Of a stretch of 19,490 bases of DNA, positions 1 to 6,116 are shown in pieces (positions within the stretch are counted from its first letter, which is position 1; every line of letters starts with the position of its first letter). The stretch comes from Clostridiales bacterium. Lineage in GTDB: Bacteria; Bacillota; Clostridia; Oscillospirales; QAMX01. Made by a program: the position numbers and the translations under genes. The notes beneath the pieces are model-generated. The model was not told the origin of the DNA. It did no database searches and saw nothing but the letters and a program-made list of their open reading frames with translations. Location: positions 1 to 19,490 of the forward strand of contig JAEERN010000097.1 of the NCBI GenBank assembly GCA_016285815.1, in the 5' to 3' direction.

Positions 1-1
1 C

Positions 2-589
2 AGCGGCATTTGGGCCGAGGTGAAGGCCGGCGCGCGGGAGGCCCTCTCGGCCCGGCGCGGGGCGGGCGTCCGGCGGACGGTGATGCTCAGCGGCGACCGG
101 CAGAGCGCCGCCGGGGCCGTGGGCGAGGCGCTGGGGATCGACCGGGTCTGCGCGGAGCTTCTGCCGGCGGAAAAGGTGGAGCAGGTCGAGGCGCTGCTGG
201 CGGCCCAGGGCCCGCGGGAGCGGCTGGCCTACGTGGGGGACGGCATCAACGACGCGCCGGTCCTCATGCGGGCGGACGTCGGCATCGCCATGGGGACCAT
301 GGGATCGGACGCCGCCATCGAGGCGGCGGACGTGGTGCTGATGGACGACGATCTGGGAAAGCTCGCCGTGCTGGTCCGCATCGCGCGGAAGACCGTCCGC
401 ATCGTGCGGGAGAACGTCGTGTTCGCGCTGGCGGTCAAGTTCCTGGTGCTGGCGCTGGGCGCGCTGGGTCTGGTCGGCATGTGGGCGGCGGTGTTCGGAG
501 ACGTGGGCGTGACGGTGATCGCGATCCTGAACGCCATGCGGATGCTCGCCCGGAGCGGCGGGACGAGACCCTTCGGAAAAACGAAGTAA
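2..589 (+). CDS. Heavy-metal P-type ATPase (P1B, Zn/Cd type), C-terminal fragment
   Basis: The last 195 codons of a metal-exporting P-type ATPase whose start lies left of the window; the frame is open from base 2. Visible parts are the end of the P-domain, with MLSGDR (the TGD-like motif) and the GDGINDAP hinge motif that holds the Mg-binding aspartates, then the last two membrane helices (IVRENVVFALAVKFLVLALG and the GLVGMWAAVFGDVGVT stretch). The final helix carries GDVGVTVIAILNAMRML; an Asp in this place followed by an N-A-x-R-L motif is typical of the P1B-2 group (ZntA/CadA), which exports Zn2+, Cd2+ or Pb2+ across the cytoplasmic membrane using ATP. Metal specificity is inferred from this motif only, because the CPC helix and N-terminal metal-binding domains are outside the window. 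A strong terminator follows the stop codon. Confidence 0.93.
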   Translation, partial: SGIWAEVKAGAREALSARRGAGVRRTVMLSGDRQSAAGAVGEALGIDRVCAELLPAEKVEQVEALLAAQGPRERLAYVGDGINDAPVLMRADVGIAMGTMGSDAAIEAADVVLMDDDLGKLAVLVRIARKTVRIVRENVVFALAVKFLVLALGALGLVGMWAAVFGDVGVTVIAILNAMRMLARSGGTRPFGKTK

Positions 590-600
590 AAGCAGAAAAA

Positions 601-641
601 GAGGCCCGCCGGACCCCGATCGGGGTCCGGCGGGCCTCTTT
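601..641 (+). terminator. Intrinsic terminator after the P-type ATPase
   Basis: A perfect 17-bp GC-rich stem (601-617 with 622-638) around a gatc loop, preceded by five A and followed by TTT. It starts 11 bases after the ATPase stop codon. The short T-tract is weak but the stem is very stable. Confidence 0.85.
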
Positions 642-702
642 GCGCGCGCGGACGGGACGGCGCGGACACAGAAAATTCACGTTCGAGGCGGGGGCGTTTC
701 CC

Positions 703-731
703 TTGAAAAAGGGGCGGGGGTATGATATAAT
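703..731 (+). promoter_or_regulatory. Sigma-A-type promoter of the XRE membrane regulator (extended -10)
   Basis: TTGAAA at 703-708 and TATAAT at 726-731, exactly 17 bp apart, with TG at 723-724 giving an extended -10. The expected start of transcription, seven bases after the -10 box, falls on or beside 738, which is the A of the ATG of the next gene. There is therefore almost no room for a 5' leader. Confidence 0.85.
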
Positions 732-737
732 GAAGCC

Positions 738-1331
738 ATGAACGAAGAAGAACTCAAAAAGATCATAGCGAACAAGCTGGCTTATTACCGGAAAGAGTGC
801 GGCATGACCCAGGCGGAGCTGGCGGAAAAGATCAACTATTCCGACAAGTCGGTCTCCAAGTGGGAGCGGGCCGAGGGCCTGCCGGACGTCTATGTGCTGT
901 CCGTCATGGCGGAGCTGTTCGGCGTCACCGTCAACGATCTGATCACCGAAGCCGAGCCGGCCAAACCGAAGACAGGGCGCTCGCGCCGTGTCAGCATCCT
1001 CGTGCCCATCATGTCCGCGCTGCTGCCGTGGCTGGTGGGGACGGTGATCTTTCTGGTGCTCCGCATGGTCTTCCCGGAGGCGGAACGGCTCTGGCTGGTG
1101 TTCGTCTACACCGCGGCGGTGTCGGCCGTCGTGCTGATCGTGTTCGCCCACATCTGGTGGAACAAGACGCTGGGCTTCTTTTTCGTCAGCTCGCTGGTTT
1201 GGATCGCGGCGGCCTGCGTCTATCTGACCCTGCGGATGCAGGGGCTTTGGCTGATCTTCATCGTGGCCGCCGTCATGCAGGTGCTGACGATCCTGTGGTA
1301 TCTGTTCCTGAGCGGGCGGCGCAAAAAATAG
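738..1331 (+). CDS. XRE-family regulator with C-terminal four-helix membrane domain
   Basis: A 197-residue protein with two parts. Residues 8-70 form an XRE/Cro-type helix-turn-helix (TQAELAEKINYSDKSVSKWE is the core), a DNA-binding fold. After a basic linker (about 74-86) come four hydrophobic segments at about 87-111, 117-140, 145-165 and 170-193, ending in a positively charged tail RRKK. The layout suggests a membrane-tethered transcription regulator; its target and signal are unknown. The ATG at 738 gives the usual N-terminus of such regulators. No Shine-Dalgarno sequence lies close to it and the -10 box ends only six bases upstream, so translation is probably from a leaderless or near-leaderless mRNA. 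A hairpin terminator follows. Fold is confident, function is not. Confidence 0.9.
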   Translation: MNEEELKKIIANKLAYYRKECGMTQAELAEKINYSDKSVSKWERAEGLPDVYVLSVMAELFGVTVNDLITEAEPAKPKTGRSRRVSILVPIMSALLPWLVGTVIFLVLRMVFPEAERLWLVFVYTAAVSAVVLIVFAHIWWNKTLGFFFVSSLVWIAAACVYLTLRMQGLWLIFIVAAVMQVLTILWYLFLSGRRKK

Positions 1332-1342
1332 CTTCGGGCAAA

Positions 1343-1390
1343 AACGCTGCAACGACCGCACGGCGCACCGCGCCGCTGCGGCGTTGTTTT
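1343..1390 (+). terminator. Probable intrinsic terminator between the XRE gene and galT
   Basis: A branched hairpin: outer arms 1343-1351 and 1377-1385 (nine pairs, one G-U), inner stem CGGCGC/GCGCCG at 1361-1366 and 1370-1375, followed by GTTTT. The mismatches between the two stems and the four-base T-tract make this a moderate call; some readthrough into galT is possible, as no clear galT promoter is visible. Confidence 0.55.
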
Positions 1391-1407
1391 GAAAGAGAGG
1401 AACGAAC

Positions 1408-2934
1408 GTGCAGCAGCGGGACGAATTGGGATACGACATCGCCATGCTGACGGCGTACGCGCGGGCGCACGGACTGATCGAAGAGCAGGACGCCGTCTGG
1501 GCGGCGAACCGTCTGGCCGAGGCCATGGGCCGGCCGGACTGCCCGCTCTGGAGCGGGCCGCTGGACCCGCTGCCGCAGTGGCCGCAGACGCTTCTGGACC
1601 GCCTGACGGACCGGGCCGCGGCCGGCGGAGCGCTGGACACCACGGCCCGGCGGGACCGGTTCGACACCGAGCTGATGGCGGCCCTTCTGCCGCGCCCGTC
1701 CGAGGTGACGGCGCGCTTCCGGGCGCTTTACGCCGAGTCGCCCGCCCGGGCCACGGACTGGTTCTACGACTTCTCCCGGGCCTCCAACTACATCCGGGCC
1801 GAGCGCTGCGCCAAGGATCTGCACTGGTCCGTGGGCTCGCCCTATGGCGAGATCCTGATCTCGGTGAACCTGTCCAAGCCGGAAAAGGACCCGCGCGACA
1901 TCGCCGCGGCGCGCTCGGCGCCGAAAACGGCGTACCCCGCCTGCGCCCTCTGCCGGGAAAACGAGGGCTTCGGCGGGACGGCCGCCTCGGCACCCCGGGG
2001 CAGCCACCGGGTGATCCCGCTGGAGCTGGGGGGCGAGACGTGGTATCTCCAGTACTCGCCTTACGTCTATTACAACGAGCACTGCATCGTGCTGTCCGGC
2101 GAGCACCGGCCCATGAAGACGGACCGGTCCACCTTCGTCCGGCTTTTGGAGTTCGTCGGCCGCTTTCCCCACTACTTCGTGGGGTCCAACGCGGACCTGC
2201 CCATCGTGGGCGGCTCGATCCTGTCCCACGACCACTTCCAGGGCGGCCGGGCGGCCTTTCCCATGGAGAGCGCGCCGGTCACGGCGTCGTTCCGCGCGGC
2301 GGACTTCCCCGCCGTCCGGGTGGACGCGATCCGGTGGCCCCTGTCGGTGCTCCGCCTGTCCTCGGCGGACCCGGAGGCGCTGGCCGGGCTGGCGGACCGG
2401 ATCCTGGGCGCCTGGCGCGGGTATTCGGACGAGTCGCTGGGGATCCTGGCCGAGTCCGACGGCGCGCCCCACAACGCGGTCACGCCCATCGCCCGCCGGA
2501 AGGACGGGAGGAACGAGCTGGATCTGGTGCTGCGCAACAACCGCTGCACCGAAGAGCGGCCGCTGGGCCTGTTCCACCCGGCGCCCTCGCGCCACCACAT
2601 CAAAAAAGAGAACATCGGCCTCATCGAGGTCATGGGGCTGGCGGTGCTGCCGTCCCGGCTGAGCGCCGAGCTGGCGGCTGTCGAGGCTTGTCTCACCGGC
2701 GACCGGGCGAGCTTTTACGACCGGCCCGAGCTGGCCCCCCACGAGGCGTGGTACCGCGCGCTGTGCGCGCGGACGGACGTCCCGCCGGAGGCGTGGGGCG
2801 CCGTCCTGCGGGAAGAGACGGGAAAGATCTTCGTGGGGTGTCTGGAGGACTGCGGCGTCTTCCGGAACGACCCGGCGGGACAGGCGGGCCTGGCGCGGTT
2901 CGCGCAGAGCGCGGGCCTGGCCCCGGCGCGGTGA
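1408..2934 (+). CDS. galT: Galactose-1-phosphate uridylyltransferase, class II (GalT)
   Basis: A 508-residue cytoplasmic enzyme of the Leloir pathway that exchanges UMP between UDP-glucose and galactose-1-phosphate, giving UDP-galactose and glucose-1-phosphate. The length (about 500) and sequence fit the class II enzymes of Firmicutes rather than the shorter class I form. The active-site region is SHDHFQGG at residues 273-280; other recognisable stretches are CALCRENEG at 179-187, the STFVRLLEFVGRFPHYFVGS block just before the active site, and HNAVTPIARR. The GTG at 1408 is chosen as start because AGAGAGG lies seven bases upstream. No galK or galE is adjacent; the next gene, 34 bases downstream, is an MBL-fold protein that is probably co-transcribed. 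Confidence 0.95.
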   Translation: MQQRDELGYDIAMLTAYARAHGLIEEQDAVWAANRLAEAMGRPDCPLWSGPLDPLPQWPQTLLDRLTDRAAAGGALDTTARRDRFDTELMAALLPRPSEVTARFRALYAESPARATDWFYDFSRASNYIRAERCAKDLHWSVGSPYGEILISVNLSKPEKDPRDIAAARSAPKTAYPACALCRENEGFGGTAASAPRGSHRVIPLELGGETWYLQYSPYVYYNEHCIVLSGEHRPMKTDRSTFVRLLEFVGRFPHYFVGSNADLPIVGGSILSHDHFQGGRAAFPMESAPVTASFRAADFPAVRVDAIRWPLSVLRLSSADPEALAGLADRILGAWRGYSDESLGILAESDGAPHNAVTPIARRKDGRNELDLVLRNNRCTEERPLGLFHPAPSRHHIKKENIGLIEVMGLAVLPSRLSAELAAVEACLTGDRASFYDRPELAPHEAWYRALCARTDVPPEAWGAVLREETGKIFVGCLEDCGVFRNDPAGQAGLARFAQSAGLAPAR

Positions 2935-2968
2935 AGCGGGCGACGACAGAGGAAACGGGGGAAAAACC

Positions 2969-4255
2969 ATGACGGAAGCTTGGAAACTGGACGGCGTGCC
3001 GGAATACGAGGGGGGCGAGCGGTACCCCACGGTCTTCTGCGGCGGCAGCGGGCTGGGCGACGACGTGTTCGCCGAGTCCGGAGAGGACGCTCGGGTCCAG
3101 ATCGTGTACCGCACCAGCGAGGCGGAGTTCCGCGCGTGGCTCGCCAAGCTGGCGGCCGCGGGCTTCGCCGGGACGTGGTCCCGGGAGAGCGAGACGGGGC
3201 TTTTCGCCGAGTTCACGGGGCCCGTGCGGCTGTACGCCTATTACGTCTTCAACGAAAAGACCGCCCGGATCGCGGCGGACAGCGCGGGAGACACGGTGGC
3301 GGACTTTGCCGGATCGGCTGAGCCGTCGGTCCGGGACGACACCGAGCTGATGCAGTTCGGCCTGTATTACAGCGACATGATCCCCGGCGTGACCTGCGAC
3401 TGCGGCATGTTCTACGCCGTGCGCCTGCGGAACAACGAGCTGATCCTGGTGGACGGCGGCGAGATCGAACAGGCCACGGAGATCGCCGTGGACGAGGCCA
3501 TGGCCCGCCTTCGGAAGCTCTGCGGCGGCGCGGACGAGATCACCGTGGCCGCGTGGTTCTGCACCCATCCCCACGACGACCACATGGAGTTCTTCGGCCG
3601 GCTTTTGAAAAAATACCGCGGCCAGATCCGCGTTCGCCGGGCCATGTTCAACTTTCCCCACTTCGCCTATTACGGCTGGAACGACAACAGCGCCGCCGCC
3701 GTCAAGCGCCTGCGGGCGCGGCTCAGGGAGTATTACCCGGAGCTGAAGTTCCTGAAGCTGCACACCGGCATGACGTTTTTCCTGTCCAACGCCGAGGTCG
3801 AGGTGATCCTGACCCACGAGGACATGCTGGGCCTTCACGGGGACAAGCGCCCCTACGAGGGGACCAACGAGACCAGCACCGTGCTGAAGCTGACCTTCGA
3901 CGGGGCCTCGGTGATCTTTCTGGGGGACGCGCGCGTCTCCAACGGCAACTCGCTGGTGGGGCGGTACGCGGGCTCGTCCCTGTCGTGCACGTTCCTGCAG
4001 ACGGCGCACCATCTGATCGACCGGGTGGAGAACATCTACGAGCTGATCCGGACGAAATACATGCTGGTGCCGGAGGGGCGCTATCTGATCCTGAAGAACC
4101 TTCGGGACAACTTCTGGATGCTCCATCAGCACGCAAAAGACGAGGACATCTTCGTGGCGGGAGACGCCACGGCGGTGTTCCGCGTCCGGAACGGCGAGAT
4201 CGTCCCGCGGTTCTATCCCGTCCGGGGCGAGCCCTACGACGGAAGCGAGCGGTAG
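2969..4255 (+). CDS. Metallo-beta-lactamase-fold hydrolase, function unknown
   Basis: A 428-residue protein with no signal peptide. The MBL metal-binding motif HxHxDH is present as THPHDDH (H200, H202, D204, H205). A likely bridging Asp follows in FLGDAR (D320), and His347-His348 in TAHHLID may supply the last ligand, so a dinuclear metal site looks intact. Residues 1 to about 130 form a separate N-terminal region (with EFRAWLAKLAAAGFAGTW and YAYYVFNEKTARI) that I cannot assign. ComEC/Rec2-like and RNase J-like MBL proteins share the motif, but there are no membrane helices or beta-CASP motifs here, so I name only the fold. It follows galT by 34 bases and is likely in the same transcript; a purine-rich stretch with GGGGG lies before the ATG. 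A galactose-related role is not supported beyond this proximity. Confidence 0.85.
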   Translation: MTEAWKLDGVPEYEGGERYPTVFCGGSGLGDDVFAESGEDARVQIVYRTSEAEFRAWLAKLAAAGFAGTWSRESETGLFAEFTGPVRLYAYYVFNEKTARIAADSAGDTVADFAGSAEPSVRDDTELMQFGLYYSDMIPGVTCDCGMFYAVRLRNNELILVDGGEIEQATEIAVDEAMARLRKLCGGADEITVAAWFCTHPHDDHMEFFGRLLKKYRGQIRVRRAMFNFPHFAYYGWNDNSAAAVKRLRARLREYYPELKFLKLHTGMTFFLSNAEVEVILTHEDMLGLHGDKRPYEGTNETSTVLKLTFDGASVIFLGDARVSNGNSLVGRYAGSSLSCTFLQTAHHLIDRVENIYELIRTKYMLVPEGRYLILKNLRDNFWMLHQHAKDEDIFVAGDATAVFRVRNGEIVPRFYPVRGEPYDGSER

Positions 4256-4270
4256 CCGCGCCGATAGAAG

Positions 4271-4308
4271 AAAAAAAGAGCCGTCCCCGCCGGGACGGCT
4301 CTTTTTTT
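4271..4308. terminator. Bidirectional terminator between the MBL gene and the PepSY gene
   Basis: Ten-bp GC-rich stem (4278-4287 with 4292-4301), loop cgcc, flanked by seven A on the left and seven T on the right. Both strands therefore end in a T-run, which suits the convergent genes at 4255 (+) and 4336 (-). Confidence 0.95.
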
Positions 4309-4335
4309 GCGCGCGAGACGAATGCGGGAACACAG

Positions 4336-4791
4336 CTAGGAGGGATTCCGTTCAAGACAGGAAGACGAACGGATTGTGCCGTCCCGGGCGTCGACCTCGA
4401 TGTCGTATTCAAAACAGCCGTCGTCGAAACCGACGGCAAAACAAGGCCCCTTTTCTGCGGGAAGATAAAGGGACACATCGAGGTTTTCCACGTCGGCACG
4501 GGTGAGACAAACTTCGTTCAGGGCGATCCGAAGGGCCTCGCTCCTGTCGATGAGCGGGTCCGAACAGCCGTTGGCGAAGACGGTATGCGACAACGGGACG
4601 TCACAGCCCGCCTCGAGTTTGACGACATGGCGAAACGCGCCTTCACGGAATTCCATGAGGAAAAGCTCCCTTCGGTCGACGCGGACGATCTGTGCGGCGT
4701 CGGCCGGGATCTTAGCAAAGGCAAGCGCGGCGGTCAGGGCCTGCTCAAGCGCCGGGTCGGCGGAGGAGACCGGACGAGAGGAATGATTCAT
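4336..4791 (-). CDS. PepSY-like domain protein, apparently cytoplasmic
   Basis: A 151-residue protein if read from the ATG at 4791, chosen because AAAGGA stands about seven bases before it; an in-frame ATG at 4857 would overlap the promoter and is not used. Residues 82-141 (SEALRIALNEVCLTRADVEN, then CFAVGFDDGCFEYDIEVDARDGTI) match the PepSY pattern of a helix followed by strands with a D-G turn. Residues 15-65 have a looser, similar plan, so there may be two PepSY-like repeats. PepSY proteins are usually secreted or membrane-attached and linked to peptidase inhibition, but no signal peptide or membrane helix is seen here. It is divergent from an XRE regulator with a shared control region, which suggests regulation by that neighbour. 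Base composition is lower in GC than the surrounding genes. Confidence 0.75.
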   Translation of the reverse strand: MNHSSRPVSSADPALEQALTAALAFAKIPADAAQIVRVDRRELFLMEFREGAFRHVVKLEAGCDVPLSHTVFANGCSDPLIDRSEALRIALNEVCLTRADVENLDVSLYLPAEKGPCFAVGFDDGCFEYDIEVDARDGTIRSSSCLERNPS

Positions 4792-4848
4792 GGCGGTTCC
4801 TTTCCAAAAGAATGGATCGAACTGGCAGGAGAAGGGGCGAACACGTTG

Positions 4849-4877
4849 ATTATACACCTGATATAGTGTAATGTCAA
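4849..4877 (-). promoter_or_regulatory. Promoter of the PepSY-like gene
   Basis: Read on the minus strand: consensus TTGACA (4877-4872) and consensus TATAAT (4854-4849), 17 bp apart. It is embedded in the repeats likely to bind the divergent XRE protein. Transcription would start near 4842, about 50 bases before the chosen ATG. Confidence 0.9.
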
Positions 4878-4895
4878 GACGTCTGATCTAGTGTA
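4858..4895. promoter_or_regulatory. Repeated 13-mer, probable operator for the XRE regulator
   Basis: CTGATATAGTGTA at 4858-4870 and CTGATCTAGTGTA at 4883-4895: two direct repeats with one mismatch, 25 bp from start to start. Between them lies the palindrome AGACGTCT (4877-4884), and TATACAC (4851-4857) pairs as an inverted repeat with GTGTATA (4891-4897). The first copy lies between the -35 and -10 boxes of the PepSY promoter. A possible -10 for the plus-strand XRE gene, TATAGT at 4894-4899, overlaps the second copy but has no good -35. Repressor binding is inferred from position and repetition. Confidence 0.6.
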
Positions 4896-4943
4896 TAGTA
4901 AAATTTTTTAGAGAAAAGAGATCCACGGAGGGGTTATCGGAAC

Positions 4944-5171
4944 ATGAAGACCTATCGGGAGCGGATGCGGGAGCTTCGGGAAGACAGCGACCGGACGCAG
5001 CGGGAGCTGGCGCAGATTTTAGGCACGACGCAGCAGGTCTATTCGCGTTATGAAACCGGCGAAAACGAACTTCCGCTGCGCCATGCGGTAACGCTCTGCC
5101 GGTTTTACGGAGTGAGCGCCGACTATTTTCTCGGTCTGAGTGACGAGCCGGGCCCTGCCCGCCGCCGGTAG
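4944..5171 (+). CDS. Small XRE-family HTH regulator
   Basis: A 75-residue protein that is almost entirely a helix-turn-helix domain: RMRELREDSDRTQRELAQIL, then GTTQQVYSRYETGENELPLR as recognition helix, and a final VTLCRFYGVSADYFLGLSDE, a standard ending for short XRE regulators of Firmicutes. There is no second domain, so it is probably a dimeric DNA-binding repressor. GGAGG at 4928-4932 is the ribosome-binding site, 11 bases from the ATG, slightly long. It is divergent from the PepSY-like gene across a short AT-rich region with repeated 13-mers, the most likely target, which would make it autoregulated. A bidirectional terminator follows within 25 bases. Confidence 0.88.
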   Translation: MKTYRERMRELREDSDRTQRELAQILGTTQQVYSRYETGENELPLRHAVTLCRFYGVSADYFLGLSDEPGPARRR

Positions 5172-5183
5172 ACCGTCCTCCGC

Positions 5184-5231
5184 AAAAAAAAGCCGCCCGG
5201 CCGGGGCTTCCCGGTCGGGCGGCGCGTTTTT
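5184..5231. terminator. Bidirectional terminator between the XRE gene and the isomerase-like gene
   Basis: A 13-bp stem (5192-5204 with 5211-5223, one G-U pair) with loop ggcttc. On the left are eight A directly at the stem, giving an eight-base T-run for the minus-strand isomerase transcript; on the right, GCG then five T serve the plus strand. Confidence 0.92.
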
Positions 5232-5236
5232 GCCTT

Positions 5237-6040
5237 TCAGGCTTTTTCCCAGATGCGGCGGGCGTGGTGGATGAAGTGGTCGAACACGATGCCCGGCTCT
5301 TCCAGCTCCTGATGCCAGCGCTTGGTCCACTCCAGCGACACGAACCCGTCGTACCCGCCGGACTTGAGCAGGCCGAAGGCCTCGCTCAGCGGCAGGGTGC
5401 CGCGGCCCAGCATCTTGTAGACCACCTCGCCGTTGGTCACCACCGAGTCCTTGACGTGGACGTGCCGCACCAGACCGGCCAGATTGGCCCACGTCTTTTC
5501 CGGCGTCTCGCCGCCGTAGCGGACGGGGTGGTTGACGTCCCACAGGACGGCCACGCGGGGACTGTTCACGGCGCGGACGGTGTCGGCCAGCAGGGCGCTG
5601 TCCGAAAAGATGCCGTTGCTCTCCAGAAGAAGGCTGACCCCCATCCGCTCGGCCTCGGGGGCCAGCAGGCGCAGGTTGGCCGCCACGGTCTCCGCGTCGG
5701 CCTCGTCGCTCTTCCACGGGTCCCGGTCGCCCAGCAGGCGCAGGTTGGGACAGCCCAGCGCCGCGGCCAGCCGCAGATAGGCGCCGACCTTTTCCGCCAG
5801 ATCCGGCATATGGCCGAAGACCTCGCACTCCGTGGCGATGCAGGGCACGGCCAGCCCGCGGGACGAGAACTCCCGCGCCGCGCCGGCGCCGCCCTGGCGG
5901 AAGACGCGGGCGTCCGGCAGGAAGATATCGTCCCCCAGACCGCGCAGCTCGACCCCGGCATAGCCCAGATCCTTGGCCGCGGTGACGATCTCGCTCAGCG
6001 TCCAGCGGGGACAGCCGAGGGTGGAGAAGGAAAATTTCAT
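5237..6040 (-). CDS. Sugar phosphate isomerase/epimerase-like TIM barrel protein
   Basis: A 267-residue protein of the AP-endonuclease-2/xylose-isomerase-like TIM barrel family. Typical features are the start MKFSFSTLGCPRWTLSEIV, the GYAGVELRG strand, and the usual order of metal ligands at strand ends: Glu in LLLESNG, Asp in LWDVNH, His in VHVKDS and Glu in VSLEWTKRW. Such enzymes isomerise or epimerise sugars, inositols or hydroxypyruvate using a divalent metal; the substrate here cannot be told. The ATG at 6040 is preferred over one nine bases upstream, because AGGATGG stands at a proper distance from it while the upstream ATG overlaps that sequence. It has its own strong promoter and does not depend on the ABC transporter gene upstream. 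Confidence 0.85.
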   Translation of the reverse strand: MKFSFSTLGCPRWTLSEIVTAAKDLGYAGVELRGLGDDIFLPDARVFRQGGAGAAREFSSRGLAVPCIATECEVFGHMPDLAEKVGAYLRLAAALGCPNLRLLGDRDPWKSDEADAETVAANLRLLAPEAERMGVSLLLESNGIFSDSALLADTVRAVNSPRVAVLWDVNHPVRYGGETPEKTWANLAGLVRHVHVKDSVVTNGEVVYKMLGRGTLPLSEAFGLLKSGGYDGFVSLEWTKRWHQELEEPGIVFDHFIHHARRIWEKA

Positions 6041-6076
6041 GGGAACCATCCTGTCTGTTCGAAGCTCGTTGAAAAG

Positions 6077-6105
6077 ATTATACTCTGCGCGGGCCGGTTT
6101 GTCAA
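6077..6105 (-). promoter_or_regulatory. Promoter of the isomerase-like gene
   Basis: Minus strand TTGACA (6105-6100) and TATAAT (6082-6077), 17 bp apart, both at consensus. It begins only 11 bases after the ABC transporter stop codon, with no terminator visible between the two genes, so readthrough would add to its output. Expected start is near 6070. Confidence 0.92.
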
Positions 6106-6116
6106 GCGCGGCGGGC

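Noticed and set aside
1273..3216. 647-codon open frame on the minus strand across galT
   Set aside because: It is antisense to a well-recognised galT. The translation is rich in Arg, Pro and Gly without family motifs, the usual effect of high GC on the opposite strand.
4336..5231. Toxin-antitoxin system formed by the PepSY-like and XRE genes
   Set aside because: The XRE protein could be an antitoxin by fold, but the genes are divergent and the PepSY-like protein has no toxin motif.
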